Shown piece after piece: positions 55,052 through 63,267 of a stretch of 64,000 nt of DNA (within the stretch, counting starts at the first letter, position 1; every line of letters begins with the position of its first letter). Source of the DNA: Streptacidiphilus carbonis (lineage in GTDB: Bacteria > Actinomycetota > Actinomycetes > Streptomycetales > Streptomycetaceae); NCBI RefSeq assembly GCF_000787775.1, contig NZ_BBPM01000003.1, positions 20,012-84,011 on the forward strand, given 5' to 3'. Under the pieces are notes generated by a model that saw nothing but the letters and a program-made list of their open reading frames with translations, made no database searches and was not told the DNA's origin. The translations under genes and the position numbers were made by a program.

Positions 55052-56221
55052 GTGAGCACGGATCGAGCCGACGCAGCGCCGGCGCAGACCCCGGAGCCGC
55101 AGCCGACCGGCCCACAGTCGACCGGCCCACAGCCGGCCGAGCCGCAGGAGGCCGGCCAGCAGGTCCCGGCGCCGCGGCGTCCCGCGCCGCAGGCGGCCGC
55201 GCCGCGCTCCTGGTTCACCGTCGGACTGCGGCTGGGGCTCGGCCTCCTGACGGCCTATCTGCTGGTCCAGGCCGTGCTGAAGATCCAGAACGTGCTGATG
55301 CTGGTGCTGCTCTCCCTGGTGATCGCGGTCAGCCTGGAGCCGATCGTCGCCTTGCTCACCACCAGGGGGATGCGGCGGCGCTGGGCGGTGCTGATCGTCA
55401 TCGTCGGGCTGGTCGTGGTGCTGGGCTCGCTGGTCTCGCTCTTCGTCCCCCCGGTGACCGGCGAGGTCAACGCGCTGGTGAAGGCCATCCCGACCTGGCT
55501 GCAGCAGCTCCACGACCACCACTCCTTCCTGGGCCGGCTGGAGGACCGCTACCACATCAGCACCAAGGTGAAGACGCAGCTCAGCGGCGGCGGGGCGGGC
55601 ACGGTCGTCAACGGCCTGATGGGGGCCGGCCAGCTGCTCATCAGCACGCTCACCGGGTTCTTCCTGGTGATCACGCTGACCCTGTACTTCCTGGCCGGCC
55701 TGCCCACCCTGAAGCGGTTCTGCCTGCGCTTCGTCCGCGGCAGCCGACGGGAGCGGGCCGAGGCCATGACCGACGAGGTGCTGCAGCGTACCGGGCGCTA
55801 CATGCTGGCCAACGTGGCCACCTCGGTGATCGCCGGGCTTGCCACGCTGATCTGGCTGCAGATCATGGGCGTGCCCTACCCGGCGGCGCTGGGGGTCTTC
55901 GTGGGCCTGATGGACCTGATCCCGGTGGTCGGCTCGACCATCGGCGGGATCGTGGTGTCCCTGGTGGCGCTGGTGGTGTCCTTCCCGGTGGCGATCGCCA
56001 CCGCGGTGTTCTACATCGTCTTCCGGGTCGCCGAGGACTACCTGATCGTGCCCAGGGCGATGAAGTTCGCCGTCGAGGTGCACCCGCTGGTCACCATTCT
56101 CGCGGTGCTGGCCGGCGGCGCGCTGATGGGCGTGATCGGCGCGCTCATCGCCATCCCGGTGGCGGTGGCGGTCGGCCTCTTCCTGGACGAGGCGGTCTTC
56201 CCCGGGATCGCAGCGAGATGA
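55052..56221 (+). CDS. AI-2E / PerM family membrane protein
   Basis: 389 residues from a GTG six bases after AAGGAG. A Pro/Gln-rich cytoplasmic head (to about 50) is followed by seven or eight helices. The family blocks LVIAVSLEPIVALLTTRGMR, the large soluble loop around EVNALVKAIPTWLQQL, GVFVGLMDLIPVVGSTIGGI and IVPRAMKFAVEVHPLVTILA are clear. Family members are linked to autoinducer-2 export or Na+/H+ exchange, but most actinomycete copies are uncharacterised. The 6C RNA gene starts about 90 bases downstream in the same direction. Confidence 0.92.
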   Translation: MSTDRADAAPAQTPEPQPTGPQSTGPQPAEPQEAGQQVPAPRRPAPQAAAPRSWFTVGLRLGLGLLTAYLLVQAVLKIQNVLMLVLLSLVIAVSLEPIVALLTTRGMRRRWAVLIVIVGLVVVLGSLVSLFVPPVTGEVNALVKAIPTWLQQLHDHHSFLGRLEDRYHISTKVKTQLSGGGAGTVVNGLMGAGQLLISTLTGFFLVITLTLYFLAGLPTLKRFCLRFVRGSRRERAEAMTDEVLQRTGRYMLANVATSVIAGLATLIWLQIMGVPYPAALGVFVGLMDLIPVVGSTIGGIVVSLVALVVSFPVAIATAVFYIVFRVAEDYLIVPRAMKFAVEVHPLVTILAVLAGGALMGVIGALIAIPVAVAVGLFLDEAVFPGIAAR

Positions 56222-56283
56222 CCCGTCGCGGTGTGCTGATTCACCGGGGCGCGATGATTTCTGGAATCTGAGGCGGCTTCAAG

Positions 56284-56307
56284 GTTTCGTCCCCCCAGTG
56301 GGGGTAG
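56284..56307 (+). promoter_or_regulatory. SigB-type promoter of the 6C RNA
   Basis: GTTT, 14 bases, GGGTAG. Both boxes match the SigB-family consensus very well, the best such match in the window. It lies just before the 6C-like RNA, so transcription would begin near base 56314. Confidence 0.7.
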
Positions 56308-56313
56308 GCGTAG

Positions 56314-56408
56314 GTTGCGGCCGGACCGGGAGGCACCACTCCCCCCTGGACTCCCGATCCCCGCCCGGAAGGTCCCCTGCTCTCCCCCCAGCAGGGGACC
56401 TTCCGCAT
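56314..56408 (+). ncRNA. 6C RNA (actinobacterial small RNA with two C-rich loops)
   Basis: About 95 bases that fold into two stem-loops, each with a run of six C in its loop. The first is GGGAG-GCA-CCA with TGG-A-CTCCC and loop CTCCCCCC (56328-56355). The second has 15-base arms starting CGGAAGGTCCCCTGC and loop TCTCCCCCCA (56366-56405), and also serves as the terminator. This is the defining shape of the 6C RNA family of actinobacteria (Rfam 6C). Such C-rich loops can pair with G-rich ribosome binding sites. It lies between the PerM-type gene and purB. Start and end are estimated. Confidence 0.85.
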
Positions 56409-56426
56409 GACCAGGTCGACGGGCCG

Positions 56427-57857
56427 TCAGAGAATCGCGCCCGGGGTGTACTTCGCCGCCTCCGGGTAGCGCGCCGCGACCGTCTCGACCTGCGCGACGA
56501 CCGCCGCGACCTGGCCGGCCGCCGCGCCGGTGAAGGACAGCCGGTCGGCGAGCAGCGCGTCCAGCTGGGCCCGGTCGAGCGGGATCCGCTCGTCCTCGGC
56601 GAGCCGCTGCACCAGCTGGTTCTCCCGTACCCCGGCCCGCATGGCCAGGGCCGCGGCGACGGCGTGCTCCTTGATGGCCTCGTGCGCGACCTCGCGGCCG
56701 ACACCGGCCCGCACCGCGCCCATCAGCACCTTGGTGGTGCCCAGGAAGGGCAGGTAGCGGTCCAGCTCGGCGGCGATGACCGCGGGGAAGGCGCCGAACT
56801 CGTCAAGCACCGTCAGGAAGGTCTCGACCAGGCCGTCGAAGGCGAAGAAGGCGTCCGGCAGGGCTACCCGGCGCACCACCGAACAGGACACGTCGCCCTC
56901 GTTCCACTGGTCGCCGCCCAGCTCGGAGACCATCGACGCGTAGCCGCGCAGGATCACCGCCAGGCCGTTGACGCGCTCGCAGGAGCGGGTGTTCATCTTG
57001 TGCGGCATCGCCGAGGAGCCGACCTGGCCCTCCTTGAAGCCCTCGGTCACCAGCTCGATGCCGGCCATCAGCCTGATGGTCTTGGCCAGGCTGCTCGGCC
57101 CGGCCGCGAGCTGCACCAGCGCGGAGAGCACGTCGTAGTCCAGCGAGCGCGGGTAGACCTGGCCCACGCTGGTGAGGCCCTGCTGGAAGCCCAGGTGGCC
57201 GGCCACCCGGCGCTCCAGGTCGGCGAGCTTGTCCTGGTCGCCGCCGAGCAGGTCCAGCATGTCCTGGGAGGTGCCGACCGGACCCTTGATCCCGCGCAGC
57301 GGATAACGGGCGATCAGTTCCTCCAGGCGCCGGAAGGCCACCAGGACCTCGTCGGCGGCCGAGGCGAAGCGCTTGCCGAGAGTGGTGGCCTGGGCGGCCA
57401 CATTGTGCGAACGGCCGGTCATCACCAGCTCGCCGTGCTCGGCCGCCAGCGCGGCCAGCCGCACCAGCAGCGCCACGGTGCGGTCCCGGACGTGCTCCAG
57501 GGACTGCCGGATCTGCAGCTGCTCGACGTTCTCGGTGAGGTCGCGCGAGGTCATGCCCTTGTGGATCTGCTCATGCCCGGCCAGGGCGCTGAACTCCTCG
57601 ATCCTGGCCTTCACATCGTGCCGGGTGACCCGCTCGCGCTCGGCGATGGAGGCCAGGTCGACCTGGTCCAGTACCCGCTCGTAGTCGGCGACGGCCCCGG
57701 CCGGGACGTCGACCCCCAGATCGGCCTGCGCCTTGAGCACGGCCAGCCAGAGCTGCCGTTCCAGGACGACCTTGTGCTCCGGGGACCACAGTCGGGTCAG
57801 CTCGCCGGAGGCGTAGCGGGAGGCGAGGACATTGGGGATCTTCGGCTTGGCGGTCAC
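56427..57857 (-). CDS. purB: Adenylosuccinate lyase
   Basis: 476 residues from a GTG (VTAKPKIPNVLASRYAS is the usual start of actinobacterial PurB); an in-frame TTG three codons upstream is less likely. The family signature is GQVGSSAMPHKMNTRSCERV, with the mobile loop serine; the His motif is TGRSHNVAAQATTLGKRFAS and the general-acid region MTSRDLTENVEQ. It acts twice in purine synthesis, on SAICAR and on adenylosuccinate. It is alone on its strand, separated from the HipA/DUF3037 pair by about 57 bases. Confidence 0.97.
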   Translation of the reverse strand: MTAKPKIPNVLASRYASGELTRLWSPEHKVVLERQLWLAVLKAQADLGVDVPAGAVADYERVLDQVDLASIAERERVTRHDVKARIEEFSALAGHEQIHKGMTSRDLTENVEQLQIRQSLEHVRDRTVALLVRLAALAAEHGELVMTGRSHNVAAQATTLGKRFASAADEVLVAFRRLEELIARYPLRGIKGPVGTSQDMLDLLGGDQDKLADLERRVAGHLGFQQGLTSVGQVYPRSLDYDVLSALVQLAAGPSSLAKTIRLMAGIELVTEGFKEGQVGSSAMPHKMNTRSCERVNGLAVILRGYASMVSELGGDQWNEGDVSCSVVRRVALPDAFFAFDGLVETFLTVLDEFGAFPAVIAAELDRYLPFLGTTKVLMGAVRAGVGREVAHEAIKEHAVAAALAMRAGVRENQLVQRLAEDERIPLDRAQLDALLADRLSFTGAAAGQVAAVVAQVETVAARYPEAAKYTPGAIL

Positions 57858-57914
57858 GCTGCGCAATCTTAACAGTCCAGGTCGGAGCAGCTCTCCTCGG
57901 CCGCACCGGAACAG

Positions 57915-58301
57915 CTACCGCACCAGCAGCTCCAGCAGCCGGTCGGCCTCCGCCGCCGGGTCCGCGCTGAGGCCGCAGTGCACCGGTCCCGGCTGGACCA
58001 CGGTGCTGCGCGGCGCCGTCAGCCAGCGGAACCGGCGGCCCGGGTCGTCCTCCCCCGCCTGCCCGGCCTCTGCCCCGCCGGCGCAGACCCCGGCGACGGC
58101 CGCCAGCGCGCTGCGCACCGCCGCCACGTCCGCCTGCGGGTCCAGCGCCAGCAGCCTGGCCTCGTCCAGGTGGATCACCGCCCGCACCAGCCCGGCCTGG
58201 CGGCTGTAGACCAGCACCCCGGCGTTCAGCTGCTCGCCGCGCTCGATCCGGGGCACCACCCGTACCAGGGCGTACTCGTAGACGTACTCGCTCGTGCTCA
58301 T
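57915..58301 (-). CDS. DUF3037 protein, partner of a HipA-like kinase
   Basis: 128 residues. The N-terminus EYVYEYALVRVVPRIERGEQ and LNAGVLVYSRQAGLVRAVIH are the family signature. The end is SADPAAEADRLLELLVR. Its ATG overlaps the stop of the HipA-like gene (ATGA), so both are made together. DUF3037 genes commonly stand next to HipA-like genes. The function is unknown; it may be a substrate, an inhibitor or a cofactor of the kinase. Confidence 0.88.
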   Translation of the reverse strand: MSTSEYVYEYALVRVVPRIERGEQLNAGVLVYSRQAGLVRAVIHLDEARLLALDPQADVAAVRSALAAVAGVCAGGAEAGQAGEDDPGRRFRWLTAPRSTVVQPGPVHCGLSADPAAEADRLLELLVR

Positions 58302-59068
58302 GCCGCTGCCTCCGGGAGCCAGTCGCGTCCGCCCGACACCCGTCCGGCGAGCTGGGCGACATACGCCTCGCGGACCTCCTGTGCCGAGCCGAAGCCCGGT
58401 TCGCCGTCCAGCCAGACCTCGGGGACCAGGGCCAGCACCTCCCGCAGCAGACGCTCGGTCACCAGCGGGGCGAGCTCCGCGTCGGCCGCCGCCAGGTCGG
58501 GGCCGAACCGCAGCAGCGCGTGGTCCGAGGCGTCGTAGGGCTTGTCCACGGCCGCCGCGGCGCGGGGCCAGTTGTGATGGAAGATCAGGCTGGCGCCGTG
58601 GTCGATCAGCCACAGCTCGCCCGCCCGGACCAGAAGATTGGGGTTGCGCCAGGACCGGTCCACATTGCCGATCAGCGCGTCCAGCCAGAGCACCCGTCCG
58701 GCCGTCAGCGGGTCCACCGGGAAGGCCAGCGGGTCGAAGCCCAGGGCGCGCGACAGGAAGGCCATTCCCAGGTTGGTGCCGCCGGAGGCCTTCACCAGGT
58801 CCTGCACCCGCTCGTCCGGCTCGCCCACCACCAGCACCGGATCGACCTCGACCGTCACCAGCTCGGGCACCCGCAGCCCGAGCCGGCGGGCCAGCTCGCC
58901 GGAGACGACCTCGGCGACCAGCGCCTTGCGCCCCTGCGCGGCGCCGGTGAACTTGGCCACCCACAGGCCCGGATCGCCGCCCACGCCGCGCGCCTCGACC
59001 AGGCCGGGCAGCGACCCGCCCTCCCGAAGCGGCGTCACATACCGGACGGCCCGCAGCTCAGACAACAT
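58298..59068 (-). CDS. HipA-like Ser/Thr kinase
   Basis: 256 residues from ATG (MLSELRAVRYVTPLREGGSL); a longer frame upstream is not supported by a ribosome binding site. Kinase motifs visible: N-lobe lysine in WVAKFTGAAQGRKAL, catalytic loop ALIGNVDRSWRNPNLLV (Asp, Asn), and the metal-binding DFG-like LWLIDHGASLIFHH. It is much shorter than E. coli HipA (440) and lacks the N-terminal subdomain. No HipB-like DNA-binding antitoxin is encoded nearby; the overlapping DUF3037 gene is the only partner. Toxin activity is therefore not assured. Confidence 0.85.
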   Translation of the reverse strand: MLSELRAVRYVTPLREGGSLPGLVEARGVGGDPGLWVAKFTGAAQGRKALVAEVVSGELARRLGLRVPELVTVEVDPVLVVGEPDERVQDLVKASGGTNLGMAFLSRALGFDPLAFPVDPLTAGRVLWLDALIGNVDRSWRNPNLLVRAGELWLIDHGASLIFHHNWPRAAAAVDKPYDASDHALLRFGPDLAAADAELAPLVTERLLREVLALVPEVWLDGEPGFGSAQEVREAYVAQLAGRVSGGRDWLPEAAA

Positions 59069-59244
59069 GCGCCCCACCCTACCCAGCCGCGCCCGCCCTC
59101 CCCCTCCACCCGCCGGCCCGCGCCCGGTGGCAGGCCCAGGGTGTGCATGCGAGTGTGGCGGGCAAGGTAGTGCTACAGAACCACCCAGTTGATCGCACAA
59201 CACTCTGATCGCACGACGTGACCGCACCTGTGAAGGATGAACCC

Positions 59245-60603
59245 ATGGAACGACCTCGGATCCTGGTGGTCGGCGGCGGTTTCGCCGGCGTCGAGTGCGC
59301 CCGGAGGCTGGAGCGCAAGCTCGCCCCCGGCGAGGCCGACATCGCCATCGTCGCCCCGTTCAGTTACGAGCTCTACCTCCCTCTGCTGCCGCAGGTGGCC
59401 GCCGGGGTGCTGACCCCGCAGTCGGTCGCGGTCTCGCTGCGCCGGATGCTGAACCGGACCCGGATCATCCCCGGCGGGGCGATCGGGGTGGACCCCCGGG
59501 CGAAGGTCTGCGTGATCCGGAAGATCACTGACGAGATCGTGAACGAGCAGTACGACTACATCGTGCTCGCCCCCGGCAGCGTCACCCGCACCTTCGACAT
59601 CCCCGGCCTGCCCGACCACGCCCGCGGGATGAAGACGCTGGCCGAGGCCGCCTTCGTGCGCGACCACGTGATCAGCCAGCTGGACCTGGCCGACGCCGCC
59701 ACCGACCGGGACGAGCGGATCTCCCGGCTGCAGTTCGTGGTGGTCGGCGGCGGCTACGCCGGCACCGAGACCGCCGCCTGCCTGCAGCGGGTGACGTCCT
59801 CGGTGGTGAAGCGCTACCCGCGGCTCAACCCCAACCTGATCAAGTGGCACCTGATCGACATCGCCCCCAAGCTGATGCCCGAGCTGGGCGACAAACTCGG
59901 CGCCACCGCGCTGGACGTGCTGCGCAAGCGCGGCATCGAGGTCTCCCTGGGCGTCTCGGTGGCTGAGGTCGGCGAGGACTCGGTGAAGTTCACCGACGGC
60001 CGGGTGGTCCCCTCCCGCACCCTGATCTGGACCGCCGGCGTCGCCGCCAGTCCGCTGATCGCCACCCTGGACTCGGAGACCGTGCGCGGGCGGCTGGTGA
60101 CCACCGCCGAGATGAAGGTCCCGCAGTTCGAGGGGATGTACGCGCTGGGCGACGCCGCGGCCGTGCCGGACCTGGCCAAGGGCGACGGCTCGGTCTGCCC
60201 GCCCACCGCGCAGCACGCCCAGCGGCAGGGCAAGACCGTCGCCGACAATGTCGTCGCCGCGCTGCGCGGGCAGGAGGCCAAGCCCTACTTCCACAAGGAC
60301 CTGGGCCTAGTGGTCGACCTGGGCGGCGCCGACGCGGTGTCCAAGCCGGTCGGCGTGGAGCTCACCGGCGTCGCCGCGCAGGGGGTGGCCCGCGGCTACC
60401 ACCTGATGGCGCTGCGCACCAATGTCGCCAAGGTCAGGGTGATGACCAACTGGCTGCTCAACGCCACCGCCGGGGACGACTTCGTGCGCATGGGCTTCCT
60501 GCGCGGCCGCGCCGGGACGCTGCGGGACTTCGAGTACACCGACTCCTACCTCAGCAAGGACGAGATCCGCGCCCACACCGAGTCGCTCCGGACCGGCCAC
60601 TAG
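59245..60603 (+). CDS. ndh: Type II NADH dehydrogenase (NDH-2)
   Basis: 452 residues, ATG after AAGGATGA. FAD site ILVVGGGFAGVECARRL; NADH site FVVVGGGYAGTETAACL; second FAD motif EGMYALGDAAAVPDL followed by CPPTAQHAQRQGK, which is the quinone-site part of NDH-2. The C-terminus GFLRGRAGTLRDFEYTDSYL is amphipathic and should hold the protein on the inner face of the membrane. It passes electrons from NADH to menaquinone without pumping protons. A full palindrome of the dispersed repeat lies after the stop. Confidence 0.94.
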   Translation: MERPRILVVGGGFAGVECARRLERKLAPGEADIAIVAPFSYELYLPLLPQVAAGVLTPQSVAVSLRRMLNRTRIIPGGAIGVDPRAKVCVIRKITDEIVNEQYDYIVLAPGSVTRTFDIPGLPDHARGMKTLAEAAFVRDHVISQLDLADAATDRDERISRLQFVVVGGGYAGTETAACLQRVTSSVVKRYPRLNPNLIKWHLIDIAPKLMPELGDKLGATALDVLRKRGIEVSLGVSVAEVGEDSVKFTDGRVVPSRTLIWTAGVAASPLIATLDSETVRGRLVTTAEMKVPQFEGMYALGDAAAVPDLAKGDGSVCPPTAQHAQRQGKTVADNVVAALRGQEAKPYFHKDLGLVVDLGGADAVSKPVGVELTGVAAQGVARGYHLMALRTNVAKVRVMTNWLLNATAGDDFVRMGFLRGRAGTLRDFEYTDSYLSKDEIRAHTESLRTGH

Positions 60604-60640
60604 CGGTTGCCTCTGACGGCTCTTGGCTCCGGCACCTGCC

Positions 60641-60741
60641 TGGTCGGTCGCGCAGTTCCCCGCGCCCCTACGGGAGTGCAACTCACCCACAGCGAGTGAG
60701 TTGCAGCCCCGTAGGGGCGCGGGGAACTGCGCGCCCGACCA
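60641..60741. repeat. Dispersed intergenic repeat, copy D (full palindrome)
   Basis: A 101-base inverted repeat. Left arm TGGTCGG, CGCGCAGTTCCCCGCGCCCC, TACGGG, TGCAACTCAC; the right arm is its complement, GTGAGTTGCA to CCGACCA. It sits between the convergent ndh and apbE genes and is a good bidirectional terminator. Confidence 0.88.
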
Positions 60742-60783
60742 CCTACGGTCCGCACCCGAAGATCCCTCAGAAGTGGCCGGTGC

Positions 60784-61566
60784 TCACCCACCGAGCCCTT
60801 CCGGCACGTACGCGCGAAAGCCGGGCGTCCACCACGCCCGGCCGTCCGCCGTGACGGCGAACCCCTCCAGCCCCGGCTGCGACGCCAGCCACTCCCGCCC
60901 GGCCGGGCCCATCGCGAAGGCCGTCGTCGCCGCGATGTCCGCCGCGGTCAGCGACTTCCCCACCACCGAGACCGACGCCAGCCCGCCGGACGCGGGACGG
61001 CCGGTGTGCGGATCCAGGATGTGCGCGCCCCGCTCGGCCGTCCCCGAAGTGGCCAGCGCGATGCCGCTGCCGCGGACCAGGGTCGCGAACGCGCCGGGGT
61101 GCAGCGGATGGGCCACCGCCAGACTCCAGCCGCGGCCCGGCTCGGCCTCCCCCGCGGTCTGCACGTCCCCGCCGCCGTTGACGCTGTGGTCCGTCGAGCC
61201 CGCCTCCAGCAGGATCCGCGAGGCCCGCTCCACCGCCCAGCCCTTGACCACCCCGGAGGGGTCCAGGGCGCCGTCCGGCCCGCCGGGCCGTACCGAGAAG
61301 AACCCGTCGCCGGCCCGCTCGGCCGCCGCGCCCAGCGCCAGCACCTCGGCGACCTCGGGGTCGCAGTCGGCGACCGTCAGCTCCCCGCGCCCCAGCCGGC
61401 TGATCTGGCTGTCCGGACGGTAGGTGGAGAACACCCCGTCGACGCGGTGCAGCCAGTCGACGGCCCGCCGCAGAGCATCCGCGGCGGCACCGTCCGGCGC
61501 CCTCACGTCGAAGGACACCACGGTTCCCATCACCGGCTCGGCATGGCGCAACACCGGCCGGTCCAT
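60784..61566 (-). CDS. apbE: FAD:protein FMN transferase (ApbE)
   Basis: 260 residues, ATG after AGGAGGA. The opening EPVMGTVVSFDVRAPDG, the core LDPSGVVKGWAVERASRILL and VNGGGDVQTAG, and the metal/FAD site in AHILDPHTGRPASGG with the C-terminal SLTAADIAATTAFAMGP are those of ApbE. It attaches FMN to a Thr of flavoproteins such as NqrC, RnfG or fumarate reductase-like proteins. No N-terminal lipobox is seen, so it should be cytoplasmic. No obvious target is encoded here. Two TTATCAG words lie just upstream of the ribosome binding site. Confidence 0.92.
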   Translation of the reverse strand: MDRPVLRHAEPVMGTVVSFDVRAPDGAAADALRRAVDWLHRVDGVFSTYRPDSQISRLGRGELTVADCDPEVAEVLALGAAAERAGDGFFSVRPGGPDGALDPSGVVKGWAVERASRILLEAGSTDHSVNGGGDVQTAGEAEPGRGWSLAVAHPLHPGAFATLVRGSGIALATSGTAERGAHILDPHTGRPASGGLASVSVVGKSLTAADIAATTAFAMGPAGREWLASQPGLEGFAVTADGRAWWTPGFRAYVPEGLGG

Positions 61567-61749
61567 CTGATCCTCCTGATAACACTTCATCTGATAATGC
61601 GTCAGAAAGGCGAAGCCCCTCACTCCTTCGAGTGATGCGCCGCGCGCCCCCCGGAGGACATCCTCGCAGCCCAGCAGGGTGCAGTCGGACGCCACGCCGC
61701 CCTGAGCCAATGGCCGTCACGGTACCTTGGCAGGCTTAGTCCTGTAGCC

Positions 61750-63207
61750 ATGCCCCAGAACCCCTCACCCCACCGTGACCTGCTCCCTCTTCGTCCGCTG
61801 TCCCGCCGTACCGTGCTGGGCACCGCCGTCGCAGGCACCGCCGTCACCGCGCTCCTTCCAGGCACCGCCACCGCCGCGGCCCCCGCTTCGGGCAGCACCC
61901 ACCCCACGGACCGCGCCGCAGCGGCCGAGGTGCACGCCGAGTTCCTGCACGGCTGGCGGGGCTACACCGCCCACGCCTGGGGCTACGACGAGGTGTGCCC
62001 GGTGAGCCGCCGCCACCACGACTTCTTCGCCGCCGGGCACACCTTCGGCCTGTCCATGGTGGAGGCCCTGGACACCCTCTACCTGATGGGCGAGGACGCC
62101 GAACTGGCCCGCAGCTGCGACTGGATCGAAGCCCACCTGGACCCGGCCCAGAACTGCCAGGTGCAGCTGTTCGAGGCGGTGATCCGGCTGGTCGGCGGGC
62201 TGCTGGCGGGCCATCTGGCGACCGGCAGGGCCAGCCTGCTGGCCCGGGCCAGGGAACTGTCCGACCGGCTGCTGCCGGCCTTCACCAAGTCGCCGACCGG
62301 CATCCCGTACACCCATGTCAACCTGCGCACCGGCGCGGTCTCCGGCACCGCCGTGCCGCTGGCCGAGGCCTGCACCAATGTGATGGAGTTCGGCCTGCTG
62401 TCCGACCTCACCGGGGACGGCCGCTACTTCGACGCCTCGATGCGCGCCTACCGGGCCGTCATCTCCCGCCGCAGCTCGCTGGGGCTGCTGGGGTCCACCA
62501 TCCACACCGAGACCGGCCGCTGGATCGACGCCACCGCCGTCGCGCCCAACCCGCCGGTGGACTCCTTCTACGAGTACCTGTGGGGCGGCTCGGCCCTGCT
62601 CGGCGACCGGCAGCTGGGCTCCTGGTACCGGCAGCTGACGGCCGCCATCATCAAGCACCAGGCGGTCGCCGTCGGCGGCCGGCTGTGGTTCAGGTCCGTC
62701 GACTCCGCCACCGGGGAGGCGGCCGGCGGCACCGCCCAGTCCGAGCTGGGGGCCTTCTACGCCGGCCTGCTCGCCAAGGGCGGCGACCTGAAGCGCGGTC
62801 AGTCCTACTTCCGCACCTGGTCCGACGTGCTGGCCCGGTATCCGGTGCTGCCGGAGACGGTGGACCCGGCGAGTCTGGCGGCCGTGGACAAGGGCAGCCG
62901 GCTGCGCCCCGAGTACGCCAACGCCGCGTTCGACCTGTGGCGGCTGACCGGGGACGCCGGCTACAAGCGGGCCGCCTACCGCGACTTCGCCGGGATGCGG
63001 GCCAACCAGCGGGTGGCCGGGGGCTACACCGTCTCCGAGGATGTGACGGTGCGCGGCACGCGCCCGGGCGACCTGACGCCGGCCTACTGGTTCGCCGAGA
63101 ACATGAAGTACCAGTGGCTCATGTTCTCGGCCACACCCCGGTTCGACTACCGCAGCGGCATCCTGTCCACCGAGGGCAAGGTCCTGTCCGGGCTGGTGCG
63201 CCGATAG
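61750..63207 (+). CDS. Secreted GH47-type alpha-1,2-mannosidase
   Basis: 485 residues. The N-terminus has a twin-arginine signal (LSRRTVLGTAVAGTAVTALL). The (alpha/alpha)7 fold motifs of GH47 are visible: FLHGWRGYTAHAWGYDEVCP, GLSMVEALDTLYLMGED, LFEAVIRLVGGLLAGH (acid), PVDSFYEYLWGGSALLG, LRPEYANAAFDLWRLTGD and ENMKYQWLMFSATPRF, then LSTEGKV where the calcium-binding Thr lies. GH47 enzymes trim alpha-1,2-mannose from N-glycans and yeast mannan; they are common in eukaryotes and scarcer in bacteria. The usual glutamate in the RPExxES motif is replaced here (RPEYANA), so activity should be tested. Confidence 0.8.
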   Translation: MPQNPSPHRDLLPLRPLSRRTVLGTAVAGTAVTALLPGTATAAAPASGSTHPTDRAAAAEVHAEFLHGWRGYTAHAWGYDEVCPVSRRHHDFFAAGHTFGLSMVEALDTLYLMGEDAELARSCDWIEAHLDPAQNCQVQLFEAVIRLVGGLLAGHLATGRASLLARARELSDRLLPAFTKSPTGIPYTHVNLRTGAVSGTAVPLAEACTNVMEFGLLSDLTGDGRYFDASMRAYRAVISRRSSLGLLGSTIHTETGRWIDATAVAPNPPVDSFYEYLWGGSALLGDRQLGSWYRQLTAAIIKHQAVAVGGRLWFRSVDSATGEAAGGTAQSELGAFYAGLLAKGGDLKRGQSYFRTWSDVLARYPVLPETVDPASLAAVDKGSRLRPEYANAAFDLWRLTGDAGYKRAAYRDFAGMRANQRVAGGYTVSEDVTVRGTRPGDLTPAYWFAENMKYQWLMFSATPRFDYRSGILSTEGKVLSGLVRR

Positions 63208-63267
63208 GCTGCACCGGTCGAGCAGGGTTAGAACGCGGTAAGAACGGTCGAGGGGACAGCGGAACGC

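Noticed and set aside
58298-59068. Classical HipBA toxin-antitoxin system
   Set aside because: No HipB-like helix-turn-helix gene is present on either side; only a DUF3037 gene is coupled, so the classical name was not used.
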